Counted from the stretch's first letter, positions 12,500-23,158 are shown. The stretch: DNA of 64,000 nt from Bimuria novae-zelandiae CBS 107.79 (GCA_010015655.1 ML976711.1:92509-156508), one strand, 5' to 3'. The notes: generated from the sequence alone by a model not told the origin. Made by a program: numbers and translations.

Positions 12500-12565
12500 A
12501 ATGACGCGCAGGAAGCGATTACCTAATAAGCGCCTAGATTACATGTGTAGCGGGATTTTACGAAA
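12497..12565 (-). repeat. right terminal inverted repeat of the Tc1-like element
   Basis: Inverted partner of 3463-3531. It ends ...GCGGGATTTTACGAAA and is separated from the next LINE insertion by about 20 bp. Confidence 0.75.
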
Positions 12566-12585
12566 TCACTAATAATGTAGCTTAC

Positions 12586-12598
12586 GTGGCGTTTTAGC
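12586..12598 (+). repeat. target-site duplication, left side of the plus-strand LINE
   Basis: GTGGCGTTTTAGC, identical to 15875-15887. The LINE begins at 12599. Confidence 0.85.
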
Positions 12599-15500
12599 GC
12601 ACAGTACAGTAGAGGACGGATAGACTAATGGTAGCAGTCTTAGAGGTAGTCCACGCACTAACACCTAGGGCTAAACCATTACCTTACACGAAAAGATAGT
12701 GGACCCAGGACCTAACGTAGCTACGCCGTATCTATACATACTAGAGGAACCATGCCTGAGCCAAGAGGCGAGCAGGTGTAGCCAAGCTAGATCTAGAAGA
12801 AATAGTAAAAGGAGCGTTAAAATAGTACCACGATGCTATTTAGTAATAAAAGAAAAGGCACTAGAATAAGTTTCTAGCAGATAATAATAATATCTAGAAG
12901 ATAGCTAAATACCTAAAAGCTAGTAGCGAGGCGTTTAGAAAAATCCTATAGCTTAATAGAGCTAACGGGACAACCACGGCTAACCACAAGGAGCAAGTAG
13001 AGGAGTTATTAGCTATATTTTTTCCCCTACTTCTAAGTAATATAGAAGACAAAGGGCCTAAACTACAAAGAGCTCCTATTAAGATGCTAGACATTATACT
13101 TAAGGAGGTAAAAAGGTAGCTACACGCCGCAAAGCCTTAGAAGGCACTAGGAGATAATAGTCTACTAGCTATAGTCTAGAAACAGACCTAGCTAGTGGTT
13201 AAATACCACGTCTTATTACTATTTTAAAAGTCGCTAGAGGAGGGAGTGCTACCTAGCTAATAGTAATACGCTAAGATTATCCCGTTTAAAAAGCCTAGTA
13301 AGGAAGACTATATAATCGTAAAGGCCTAAAGGCTAATCTTACTCCTAGCGACGCTTAAGAAGCTCCTAGAGTTAGTAGTTACGAAAAGGATTTCGCACGT
13401 AGTAGAGGTACACGGCCTCTTTCCTACTAACTACTTTAGAGCTCGCAAATAATAATTAGCTAAATAAGCACTAGTTTTCTTATAAGAGTAGATCTATACC
13501 GCGTGGCGGGGTTAATAGATCGTTAGCCTAATTAGTTTTAACGTTAAAGGGACGTATAATAAAGTCTGTAAAGAGAGACTGCTGCAGAGAATAAAAGCAC
13601 GAGGCATACTAGAGAAGCTACTATAGTAGATAGAAGCGTTTTACTTAGCACGCACTGCCACGATACAAGTTAATAAGTAGATTTCTAAGGTTTGAGACTT
13701 ACTATAGGCTGGACTGCCGCAAGGGTCTCCTCTTTTACCAATTCTGTTTCTCTTCTTTAATGCCGACCTGGTATAACAACGCATTGATAGCCACGGAGGA
13801 GCGATAGCTTTTGTTAACGACTTTATAGCATGGGTTTTAGGGCCCACGGCATAAAGCAACTAAGAAGGTATTAAAGCTATTATTAACAATGCCCTAGACT
13901 AGGAGAAAAGAAGTAGAGCAACGTTTAAAGTAAAAAAAATAGTAATTATCTATTTTACTCGTAAATTATACAAGAGTGCTACCAAACCGTTTACCATTAA
14001 AAGACAAACCGTACTACTAAAGGATTACGTTAAAATACTTAGAGTTCTTATAGACGCTAAATTAAAGTATTAGAAGCACATCGCGAGAGTAGCCACTAAG
14101 GGCCTAGAAGTAATAATAGAGCTTAAATAGCTTAGAGGCCTTTCCCCTGCTACGGCACGATAACTCTTTATAGTAATAGTCGCCCTAATAGTAGACTATG
14201 CCTCTAATGTCTAGATGCACGCCTTTAAAGATAAACTTATAAGACCTATTAATAGGGTCTAAAGAATTAGAGCGCAAGCGATTGTAAGGACGTTTACTAT
14301 AATAGTAATAAGTGTAGCGGAAGCTAAAGCACACATCTCTAGCGCGCAGGAACGGTTCTAGAAACAGGCGACTAAGCTATAGATAGATATTTATACGCTA
14401 CCTGAGAGCAACCCCCTTTAAAGGAACATATCTTAGATGCGAAAATTTAGGAGACAACACCACTTGCTACTCTACTAAGTAGCGGAAGCGCTTAAGGGCA
14501 TTATAATAGAAGAACTAGAAACTATTAATCTATGCCTACTAGCGCCATGGGAGAAAAGAGTATAGACGATTACTAAGGACGCAGCACTAAGCCTTAACTT
14601 AGACTAGGCGGTACGCATCGCTATAAGTAGCTTGTCACAGAATGGTGTAGTAGGAATGGGCGGAGTAATTAAAATCTATAACAATAAAACTCTTATTCTC
14701 TCTACCACACTAGGTAAGAGGGAAGAGCAGAACCCGTACGTAGGGGAGTTAGTAGTAATAGTAAAAACTATAGACATGCTACTAAAGCTTAGGTTCTGCA
14801 ATATTGCACTAGTAACAAGAAACAAAGCTACCGTACTTACACTAAGAAGACCGCACTAATAATTAGGACAGAGATATATTAGCAGCATCTACAGATTAAT
14901 TATAGCATTAGAAAGAGAGGGGAATACGATATCGTTCCTATGGCTCCTAATAAGCGAAGAATACGAACTTGCAACACTCGCCAAAAGGAAGGCAAAGGAA
15001 GCCACAAGACCAGGCGCTATACTATAGGCACCGCTCCCTAGGATGCGATTAATAACACTTAACATCGCAAGAAAACTTAGCACTGCTAAAAGGCTACTAG
15101 AAAGGGTTAGGAAATACTCTAAAATAATTAATACAGCACTACTGGGAAAGCATACGCGGCAACTCTATAATTAACTACTATAGAAAGAAGCTAGCGTACT
15201 TGCCTAACTTAGAATAGGCATAGCAAGGTTAAACGTATATTTATACTAAATTAGAGCCTTTATAATAGATTAGTGCAAGTGTAGACAAGCGCGAGAGATA
15301 GTAGAACACTTTCTTTTTTAATGCAGAAGATAGACAACGCAGAGGACGGAGATGTTATAATATACACAAATAAATAGAAGCAACATGTCTTTCTACCTAG
15401 GTGGAAAGGCCCCTACGGATGACGAGAAATGGGCTCCAAATATAGACGCGGTCTAAGTAATAATATGGTTTGCAATCGCTATAGGTCGCCTTAACGCAAA

Positions 15501-15874
15501 CTAATAGTAGATAAATAAAGATTCCTAACCACCTTATATAATTAACCCACCCTATATATTACCTTGTGGCATAGAAGCAGGCGCCGCTTTACCCGCTAAA
15601 GATAAGACGTTAAACACTTAGAGAATGCACTCTAAGCTAGTCTGCGATTAACACTACTAACCTACGAGAAATTAGAGAGAAAGGGCAAGTAGAGAAGGAC
15701 GAAAGCGTAAAGGGATTAAATATAGGCTAAATAAGATTAGAACCTGCTAGAGGAAGTAGAATAATATAGATATAAGGGCTAAATAAGGCTAAGATTACTA
15801 GAGGAAGTAAAATAGTAAATTAGCGTTAGTAGCCCTTTCGGCTTAGCCGCCGGGCGTTAATGAAGTGTGTGTGT
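12599..15874 (+). mobile_element. 5'-truncated LINE (Tad-like), ORF2 fragment with RT and RNase H, RIP-degraded
   Basis: The element is flanked by 13-bp direct repeats and ends in a (GT)n tail (about 15865-15876). Coding starts in the region between endonuclease and RT (about 12,750 onward, with an IAKYL block at about 12,902). The RT palm block is GLPQGSPLLPILFLFF at about 13,722-13,769, and the catalytic box reads AFVNDFIAWV at about 13,807-13,836, with the first catalytic Asp changed to Asn. RNase H is clear at 14,632-14,859 (GVVGMGGVIKIYN, later PYVGEL). A CKCRQARE...HFLF Cys/His motif lies at about 15,274-15,320. The missing gag and endonuclease portion, together with a flanking duplication, is the usual product of incomplete target-primed reverse transcription. 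Relation to the neighbouring minus-strand LINE was not measured. Confidence 0.85.
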
Positions 15875-15887
15875 GTGGCGTTTTAGC
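15875..15887 (+). repeat. target-site duplication, right side of the plus-strand LINE
   Basis: GTGGCGTTTTAGC, identical to 12586-12598, at the boundary between the AT-rich block and normal-composition DNA. Confidence 0.85.
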
Positions 15888-17039
15888 ACGAGAAAGCCCG
15901 CGATGGATCACGGCCCGCGTCAGAGCGGGGGATACCTTCCCAGACGCCTCTGGTGATGGTGGTGCACTGTTGCATGCGCGTCATATCAAAACCTTTCTGT
16001 CCAACCGAAAATCTATTTTCTATTTAACTTGGCGTTTCTTGCATCGGTAGGAGTTTTAGTCCTTTCTCTCATACCACCCTACCATCCCAACTTGCGCTTC
16101 TTCATAGGCCTTATCTGCCCAAAAGGACCGCTCGACGCTCATGGGCCTCTACCCCAGCATCATGTCGCTTCGAAAGCACGATGCTTGCGCTATCACAAGA
16201 CCCTAGTGATATGGATCATGTTGCGATATATTGCAGAGTGAGTTATTGATTCCCGGTGTAATTCGATAGAGTTCGACCTGCGTGTCATAACGATTCGCGG
16301 GACATTGATGGGGTAATCTTAATCCTGTTGTCTTTGAACTTGTAAGATTCTAGGCGTTGAGACTGTAGTTAGTAGCACCAGTGCGGTGGAAGTGGAGCTG
16401 TTGGTGTTGAGGTCGTAGCACGGGTAGGAACCATGGGCCCATGTGGTGTTGCAAGCCTGAGGTAGTGACAGCTCGTTTCGTGTCCAGGGCAAGATGTAGA
16501 GTTAGATGCTCTGACAAAAAAACATGGAGAACGCAAAATAGACATCGTTGTTGAAAGGACGAGGCGACAATGCCCAATGCCCAGGTGTGCTGCTTGCCGT
16601 GGAGGGCTCCGTAACGTCATCGCGTAGTAAATACATAACATCGTCAGCTTTACTACACCAATTGTGTTGCCCTTAAGTCGTCATTGATGTGCATTTTTCC
16701 CATGGCGAATGTCCGCACTATTGACAGCATGCCCAGAACCACAGGGCAACATCAATCCAGGAATATCAGCGCAAATCGAGAGCAAAGAGACCGGCAGAGT
16801 TGCTTGCTAGCAAACAGGAGTGGGAAGCCCTAATTTCGCAGTTTCCGAGATGAGAGACAACCAGAAGAGTCGCATTCAATATGGCCAAGAAGACAGTGGT
16901 ATATGGTAATGGAGCGAGTGAACACCGCAGAATCAAGCACCATTAATTCTTGCACAAAGAGATTAAGACAACTCCTAGTTCAGCAAATCACTTCAGTCGT
17001 CATAACTCATGTAAGGGAAGTACTAGAGAAAGACCCTTC
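15888..17039. other. intergenic DNA, no gene seen
   Basis: Normal composition. It contains only short overlapping frames on both strands with no recognisable domains. It is the 3' flank of the minus-strand oxidase gene. Confidence 0.5.
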
Positions 17040-17899
17040 TCACAAGAAGAACTCCTTGTGTTGCACTTTCTTCACAAAATCCGGCGGCGCCATTGTCAGC
17101 GCCAGCGTGACACCAATAACGAAACTCAGTACCGCGACAGCAATGATATGCACAGGCGAGATCTGCTGCGCCGGCCTCGGACCAGACTCCCTCGGTGCCC
17201 ACCTTCCGACCCATTTCTTCAACGGCGCAACGTTGTTCTTCAGAGCGTATTCGTACCCGCGCTTCATCCCAGGCATGCCGTCGATGCTCAACTGCGATTT
17301 GAACGCCCAATACCTTGTTCCGATCAGTTCATCCCCCTTAAGCAATTCCCGTTGCATACAAGGGTAGATACATACCTATCCAAGCTTTCTTCCTCTTTCC
17401 CCGCCTTATATTTCTTCTCCTTAGCCGCGAAAAAGTCATCCAGTGTAGTCCTCCACCCCGTCCACTCATACGTTGGCACACTAAACCCGCAGCTCGTGGC
17501 ACACTGGTGCACATCCACCAATATAATACTCCTGCTCCCGGGAATCGTGTTGACCTTGTTCTCCCGCACGAAGGCATCCCACTCGAGTGTTCCGTTCTCG
17601 ACTGCGCGGCCAGTGCCCCATATCCGGACGATCCGAGGAGGCCCGTCGTACGCGATGAACATGACGCAGATGCGGCCGTTGTTGGGCTCGTGCAAGTGTG
17701 CGTGGGTTTCAACGCCGGAGCCGGTGAGGTCCAGGTACCAGAACTGCGTTGGCGAGATGATGCCGAATTGCTTGCCGCCTTTGGGAGAGATGTTGATGTG
17801 GCCGGTTGGGGAGAGCGGCGCGGTGCCGACAAAGAGCATTTTCTGGTCGAGGATCCATGGCTTGAGGGAGTCGGGGATGGTCTCGTAGTAGACGCCCAT
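17040..17899 (-). CDS. pyridoxamine 5'-phosphate oxidase-like (FMN split-barrel) protein with C-terminal membrane segment
   Basis: Two exons, 17899-17376 and 17313-17040, give 265 residues. The 62-nt intron (17375-17314) has a GTATGT donor and AAG acceptor, and removing it restores ...SLDRYWAF..., a motif conserved in this fungal family. The N-terminal two thirds (MGVYYETIPDSLKPWI, GHINISPKGG, FWYLDLTGSGVETHAHL, GSRSIILVDV) match the FMN-binding split-barrel fold of PNPOx-like proteins. These bind flavin, and their substrate is often unknown. Residues about 227-247 (VHIIAVAVLSFVIGVTLAL) form a hydrophobic, probably tail-anchor segment before a short lysine-containing tail. I cannot say whether it is a true PNPO; family members of this type are usually uncharacterised. 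No sign of damage is visible. Confidence 0.85.
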
Positions 17900-18673
17900 G
17901 CTGGCGACTTGAAGGTCTGTCCTCGTAGACGCCTGCGGAAGGTTTGTTCGAGTTGATAAAGGTTGGTCTTGGAGGATGGGATTAGGCTGGTGTCGCTGAA
18001 TGCGCGGCCGGGATGAATGACTCAGAGCCGTGTTGGTGACAGGCCAAGTCGGAACACGATGTCTCTTTCAGCGCTAGATGTGGATTTCGGTTGTAAGATA
18101 TCTCTTTCTCGAATTGAAGTGATGAGTTTCCACGAGTTGATTGCGAGCACCGATATCGGAGCTCACCCAGCCTGAGGTCCTCCAACGTGTCCTACGCACG
18201 TTCTCAAAGTGTGAAAGTTCCGTATTGCGTATGAATCAGTGTCACGTCTCCTTCGTGTCACTCGCGAAGTGCTGTTGGTCCTGGAAGTGCGGTGTGAGTT
18301 AACGTTAGCATGGCGCGGGGCAAGCTCACGATAGAGCGGTTGCGGACCAACGCCCGCGAAGGCAGGCGCTACTGCTTCACCTCTAAGTGAATGCACCGGA
18401 GTAAACACAACAAATGTGTTGCTAATAACTTATTAAGAAGCTGCTACACGCGATACTGGCGGGAAACACATGTATGGACAATAGCAAAGCTTTACTATGT
18501 CCTCACCTCACCATATAAGAAGCAGAATAAAAGGGCGTTTTGTAGAAAATTACATATTTCTGTCCTTGATATTAAAACCACAACTCACAGAAAAATACAG
18601 AGGAGTGAGTAGAAAACCTCCAACATCCGCACCACCGCCCCACACATGCACCAAAAAAAAAGAAACGAACAAT
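17900..18673. other. intergenic DNA upstream of the oxidase gene, no gene seen
   Basis: Only short frames without recognisable content. It includes the presumed promoter of the minus-strand gene at 17899 and an A-rich stretch at about 18650-18665 just beyond the tRNA 3' end. Confidence 0.4.
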
Positions 18674-18805
18674 TGACCATGCCAGGGGTCGAACCTGATG
18701 CGATTTTAGCGTGATCACGTGATCGCGTAATTATGTATCATACCTGGAATCTCTTGATTGGGACGTAAATCGTAGTCAAGCGCCTTGCCATTGGGCCACA
18801 TGGCC
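18674..18805 (-). tRNA. tRNA-Arg(ACG) gene with an anticodon-loop intron and a 49-bp interruption in the T arm
   Basis: On the minus strand the acceptor GGCCATG (18805-18799) pairs over 7 bp with CATGGTC (18681-18675), and an A discriminator follows. The D arm TGGCCCAATGGCAAGGC and the segment AGATTCCAGG closely resemble yeast tRNA-Arg(ACG). The anticodon stem CTTGA/TCAAG encloses loop CTACGA-A, with anticodon ACG at 18773-18771. An 11-nt intron at 18769-18759 sits at the canonical 37/38 position. The T arm CCAGG-TTCGACC-CCTGG is perfect only after removing 49 bp (18741-18693). Without both insertions the RNA is 72 nt. As it stands the internal B-box promoter is split, so transcription and folding are doubtful. 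It is either a disrupted tRNA gene or one with a very unusual second intron. Confidence 0.8.
18698..18741. repeat. 44-bp near-palindromic insertion in the tRNA-Arg T arm, with 5-bp direct repeats
   Basis: The insert begins ATG and ends CAT, and its centre is the perfect 12-bp palindrome GATCACGTGATC. It is flanked by CAGGT (minus strand, 18746-18742 and 18697-18693). One CAGGT copy belongs to the tRNA, so the flanks look like a 5-bp target duplication. The arms outside the centre are imperfectly complementary. It has no coding capacity. Confidence 0.75.
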
Positions 18806-19101
18806 GGAAATCACTCGATGCTGTAAAGCCGATTGGTGGCAGAATTTAGAAATAATATGTATATATATACAAGAGATTAATGTGGACAAAAGAACTGCAG
18901 GGTTTCGTTGTGGGCTGGTCTGGTCGCAGCGAATTTTCTCGTCAAAGTGGGGGAGGGGAAGCATTCGGCGATGGAGCAAAGACGACGCGCTAGGTAGCTC
19001 AAGCGAGCGAGATATAAATTCATTGTGTCCATCGCGAAGTACATTGGAACCGACACCCATCATAATAGGTACATAAATACGACGTGTTTGTACAAAAGTC
19101 A

Positions 19102-21280
19102 TTAATAACCCACACCAACCTCGCCTGGGAAGGACGCCCAGAAGTCCTGTGTAGCATCCTTCATCATCTCCTCCATATCCGCGCTCGTAAAGTCAAAGTT
19201 CAAATTAAAGGTATCGTCGTCTTCGAGGGGCGGGATGGTTTGTTGTCCATTCCAACCCATTTTCGAAGTGTAGCCGTTGGGCGTAGACTCGGGCGGCGAG
19301 ACCATCTGGTGCTGGGTGGGCGTACTGACAGGGGCAGGAGCCTCCTGGGAAGGAGCTTGCTGGTCGAGGTTAGCGACGTAGTCAAATATTGCCAGAGAGC
19401 TCGTACCTCGTGTGCAATGGAGCTGCGAACGACATTCCCGTCGACAGACGCCTTGAAATCCACCGGCTTCTGCACGGGCGACGGCTGCAAGGCTCCATAA
19501 TCCACCATGGCGCGCCGCAGCGCCTGCCGCTCATCAGGCGACACAGGTCCGTCTTGCCCCAACACAGACCGGTAATAAGCCTGCATGCGCTTGATCGTCT
19601 CAAACCATGTCACTGACATTGGCCATGTGTTCCTCATCTCTTTCAGGCAGGTGCAGCCCCGGATGACGCGCTCTCGCGCCTTCTCTGTAACCCGCGGGTC
19701 GTCCTCGCCAGACGGGAAGTTGTAACTATACAGCATGACACCTACGGCAGTGTAGATTGTAAAGCCAATCCACGGTACGAGACCGCGCAAGAAGAAGACA
19801 CCGAAATTGCGCATCTCCTCAAGCATGTCGAGGACCGTGCTCGCTTCGCTGAACAAGTCTCTTCGCGACGATTTCTGCCACATCTGCCACCTTTCGCGGT
19901 GTTGGTTATACTGGGGAAGCCCTTCCTCGGGTGTATTCCGCGGTCCCAGCACAGGTAGATATGCCCGATGCAGGAACATTGTGCTCATAAAGTAGATGCA
20001 GTGCATGTAGCAGTATGCTTGGCCCTGATCTACAGCGTTGTGACTGTGGAGCGAGAACAGATCGTATTGCAGCCGTAGAGGTAACGAGTTCTTCCAATTG
20101 CCCAGCTCATAGGTAAGCTGTTGGAATTGCGAGGTCATCGTCCAGGGAAGCTGCGTCTTCAGCTCCTCCGAGCACGCCCAGCGAGCCACTTTGCCCCAGA
20201 TGTTCGCGGCGCGAAGGCTATAAGCGATGATGCCCAGTTCCCCGACGTCCAGCGATAGCGGAGGCATGTGTATGGATCCATCGAGGCGCTGCGTGCACTT
20301 AGGTTCCCCAAAGACGAAATCCTCGCGCTCGCAAGGCAGCTGGATGGCCATGTCGCTGGCGGCCAGCGATCGCTTGCGTCCTCTGCCACCGCTGAGCAGC
20401 GAGTCCATCAAGAAGCAGGTCCAGGCTGTTCGCCGACGCACTTCAGCTTCGATAAACTCCTCGCGCGTAAGCTTCCTGTTCCTGGGGCATTTGGGCTCCC
20501 GCGTCATGTCCATCACCTCGATGAGCCGAATGGCCATGCCGAGATAGATCCAGGCCCTTCTTCCGTTCCCTGCGCCCCAGTCGTGGCCTGTCAACATCAA
20601 GAGGGCTTGTACACGGCTGATGCTCGGCGTCTCGAGGTCAGACTGGACGATCTGGCGGGCGTACGCGGCGTAGGCGTTGCTGGCCTCAATCTGCGTCCTG
20701 AAAGGCGTCGGCGGCTCTTTCACGAAGCTGCCACTATCAGCGAAGCCGTCTTGAATGGCGTGCATGACCGTACCGGATCGCCAGAGCGAGCATCGCCCAC
20801 ACCATCCATGACTCTAGCGTGCGGTCGCGGATATGCAGCAACAGCGTGGGCGTATGATGGAAGCTCCATTTGTAGCTACAGCGCAGGTAGCTATTCACCA
20901 CCTCATCGGTGAGTAGGTCAAAGGGATCTAGGCTGTCCAAAAGAGATGCCGTGGCGGCGGGCGACAGTGCCGATGGGGCGGCAGTGGGCTCGCTGCCGGC
21001 TGTACGATAGGGCTGTTGTGCAGCGCTGGATGCCGCGGGCGGCGTAGGGCCATCATCCTGCCGCGGCCGCTTGGGTCGTCTGTGAATGGCGCTGGTTCCT
21101 GGTGGTGGGAACTCGCAAAGATCTGCCCTACCCGCCGCCTTGCATCGGTCACAGGGCGGGGCGTCTGCGTCGCGTTAGCAGTGTGGACGGCTTCCAGCGC
21201 CTGCGGGGGGTGGCCTAACCGTTGTGGATGCATTTCTGCTTCGCGCTTCTGCACGAGACGCATGCGACCGGGTTCCGCAT
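19102..21280 (-). CDS. fungal Zn2Cys6 transcription factor (GAL4-type zinc cluster plus fungal-specific TF domain)
   Basis: Model: exons 21280-21220, 21164-20774, 20733-19407 and 19359-19102, 678 residues. The start MRNPVACVSC places the zinc cluster at residues 7-37, with Cys at 7, 10, 17, 25, 28 and 37. The first intron (55 nt, branch TGCTAAC) falls inside the cluster. A basic linker (RRPKRPRQ) follows, then a fungal-specific middle homology region (SRVQALLMLTGHDW, IYLGMAIRLIEVMDM), a transmembrane-free helical core, and an acidic/aromatic C-terminus (NLNFDFTSADMEEMM) that may activate transcription. The last intron (47 nt, CGCTAAC branch, CAG acceptor) is convincing. The join at 20773-20734 is weak: the intron would be only 40 nt with the branch point nearly touching the AG, and a one-base frameshift near 20760 would also connect the frames. 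The target genes are unknown. Confidence 0.8.
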
Positions 21281-22378
21281 TGCAGAAACACGACCGACTC
21301 TACGCGGGCATTGGTGCTGTGGTCGCAAGCACGATCTGCCTCTCGCACCCTTCTCTTAAGGCTGCCCAGGTGTTGCGTGCGGCTCGTGCCGTGTCTCGGT
21401 TGCCCTATCGGCGGCCCTCCGCGTTGCACCAACATCTTAAGACGACATATGCCCTAACGTGTTTTCATCCTGTCCTCGTCGCCATCGTCTGCTCCTCAGC
21501 ACAGGTCTATTGTCGCCAAGATACACTCGAAAATGTAGCGTGGTTATTTGCGACGTCGGCCTGTGTGCGTCGCGCCGCTCCAAGCTCACGCCAATGGCTC
21601 TGGGACGAGAACCATGGGAAAACGCTAGAATCGCTGTCCATTGTTTTGTTGATTCAGTAATATGTACACTCATATCCTGGGCGTCGTCTAAGGTGGTTCG
21701 TGAATTTCTAGCACCTTCGCAACTTCTCCAAGCCACGGCATAACGCAGTACAAGAACGCAACAATTTCAAAAAGCTAAAGGCTTAGTGGGCGTATCGCAG
21801 AAGCAGTCCCGACTGAATGGCTTCCAAAGTGGTTTAGGGGTGTTTCTACTGCAGTATAGCGGGCAGCTGTACGGTCTGAGCTGCTTGCGACACTGACGAG
21901 CCTTGACTCCAAATTTTCAAGTTGTAGCTATTTTTTTGCTCTGACAATTTATGGCGGCTGCTATGAGTCGACTGCGTGTCCGAAAATGGTTAGGCGCACA
22001 ACGAACTGGATTGACATTCATTGCTTCGCAAACACCACCGGCAACCGTATGCGGCATTGTGTAAATCCATGGCGAATTAGATTTTATGTATTTCATGGTC
22101 AAGTGCGATCATCTTCGTCAAACTTGTGTGGATTCTGATACATGTCTCTTGTAAGTTGACGAATTCCTCGCGAAGTCTATACTCAGCTTTCAATGTCACT
22201 GATGAAGTTCCGCAGAACAATACGCAGTACAGGCCTTCTGAGCATTTGATTCGATGGAAATATATCTCTCCTCTATGTATCAATATGCACTTAATAATTT
22301 CACCCCCTGTTGTCGCGTGTGGCGCGCCGGGCAGCCTTTCACCACCGGCGCTCGCCGACCGCGATCAACCGCCAAAAA
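21281..22378. other. intergenic DNA upstream of the transcription factor, no gene seen
   Basis: Short overlapping frames only. It contains the presumed promoter of the Zn2Cys6 gene. Confidence 0.4.
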
Positions 22379-22946
22379 TCAACCCGGGTCAGGATATGGG
22401 CCCGAATGAAACTTTCCCTCACATGTCTTGACTGACTTTGGTTCCCCTCTCTTTACTAATGGTACTGCAGTACGCTTGATCAAATCTAGTAATACAGCCC
22501 TGCCAGATAACTTTTTCCCGCCTGAACTCGTAGTAGAGCCAGATTTCGTACCCTTCTTGCCAGGTTTGACCTTACATGTTTTCTTCTTATCCTTGGGTTT
22601 TCCAAGAGTTTTGTTCTTCTTGGGCTTTGCATTCTTGGGCTTTGTAGGAGTCTTCTTCTTGGGCCTTTTAGCAGGTGTCTTTCTAGATGTAGATGCAGCA
22701 GATTTCGTTCTTCTGCCTCCTCTACCACGTCCACGTGCTACAACCTTGGAATGCAAGTCAGAGTCGGTTTTAGCCCCTTCAATGGTATAGTCGACGCCTT
22801 GAGATGCGGTGGAGCCTCCAAAGATAACATCGCCGGCACAGTTCTCGATGATAGTTGCGAAGGCGGAGACGCATGCGTCATTGTTCGTGGTTCTAATGGT
22901 GCTAGAGAAGCTTAGCTTAAACGGTGCGCTGTCGACCGTGGTAACG

Positions 22947-22981
<35 letters not shown>

Positions 22982-23158
22982 GATCTTAAGCCACTCAGCG
23001 CAAGCTTCGTGAGTTGCCGAGTTTAGCTATTTGAGGAAACCGTCTCCACCAATGGAGATTGGCTCCGGATTGCTGCTTGCTGCTTGGGTCGAAAGGATGT
23101 TTCCTGATACAGAAGTACCGAAGAATGCCGCCAGGGCTGAATAAGTCGAAAGCCTCAT
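22379..23158 (-). pseudogene. secreted Lys-rich protein gene interrupted by a single in-frame TAG
   Basis: The minus-strand frame from 23158 to 22379 is open for 260 codons except for one TAG at 23029-23027. It begins with a signal peptide (MRLSTYSALAAFFGTSVSG), continues through the TAG into NSATHEACAEWLK, an Asn run encoded by (AAC)n, and a Cys-containing segment (DACVSAFATIIENCAGD). It ends in a strongly basic region (GRGRGGRRTK, KKKTPTKPK, KPKDKKKTCK). The TAG is followed by CTA, and CAG to TAG is the simplest origin. I do not recognise a family; the N-terminal half resembles small Cys-containing secreted proteins of filamentous fungi. If the stop is real, the product is a 43-residue secreted peptide. 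Readthrough, sequencing error and recent loss are all possible. Confidence 0.55.
22946..22982 (+). repeat. (GTT)n trinucleotide microsatellite coding a poly-Asn run on the minus strand
   Basis: About twelve uninterrupted GTT units. On the minus strand they encode consecutive Asn residues within the secreted-protein frame. Confidence 0.9.

Larger units (their letters stand above)
3463..12565. mobile_element. Tc1-like DNA transposon with 69-bp terminal inverted repeats, interrupted by a LINE
   Basis: Near-identical 69-bp sequences lie in inverted orientation at 3463-3531 (TTTCGTAAAATCCCGC... inward) and 12497-12565. Removing the LINE at 6632-12485 and one 14-bp target copy leaves an element of about 3.2 kb. 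Its left half codes on the plus strand (about 3700-4620) for a Tc1-like transposase with IIIDNASIY (about 4302) and LPNMNPIEQSFKALKS (about 4390-4440). Its right half codes on the minus strand (about 6560-5000) for a second, non-transposase ORF. The reading frames carry many RIP-type stops. TA dinucleotides occur near both tips, but a one-base length difference leaves the exact ends open. Confidence 0.7.

Noticed and set aside
3463..12565. A single 9-kb transposon bounded by the 69-bp inverted repeats
   Set aside because: A 14-bp target duplication shows that 5.85 kb of the interior is a LINE inserted later. The original element was about 3.2 kb.
1..15887. CRISPR array, rRNA operon or bacterial mobile island
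   Set aside because: No regularly spaced direct repeats or rRNA-like sequence. Transposase and LINE motifs explain the block, and the organism is eukaryotic.
16950..17888. 312-codon plus-strand frame opposite the split-barrel oxidase
   Set aside because: It is the antisense shadow of the oxidase exons and lacks any family features.
20268..20912. 214-codon plus-strand frame inside the transcription factor
   Set aside because: Antisense to the conserved fungal transcription factor domain, with no independent support.
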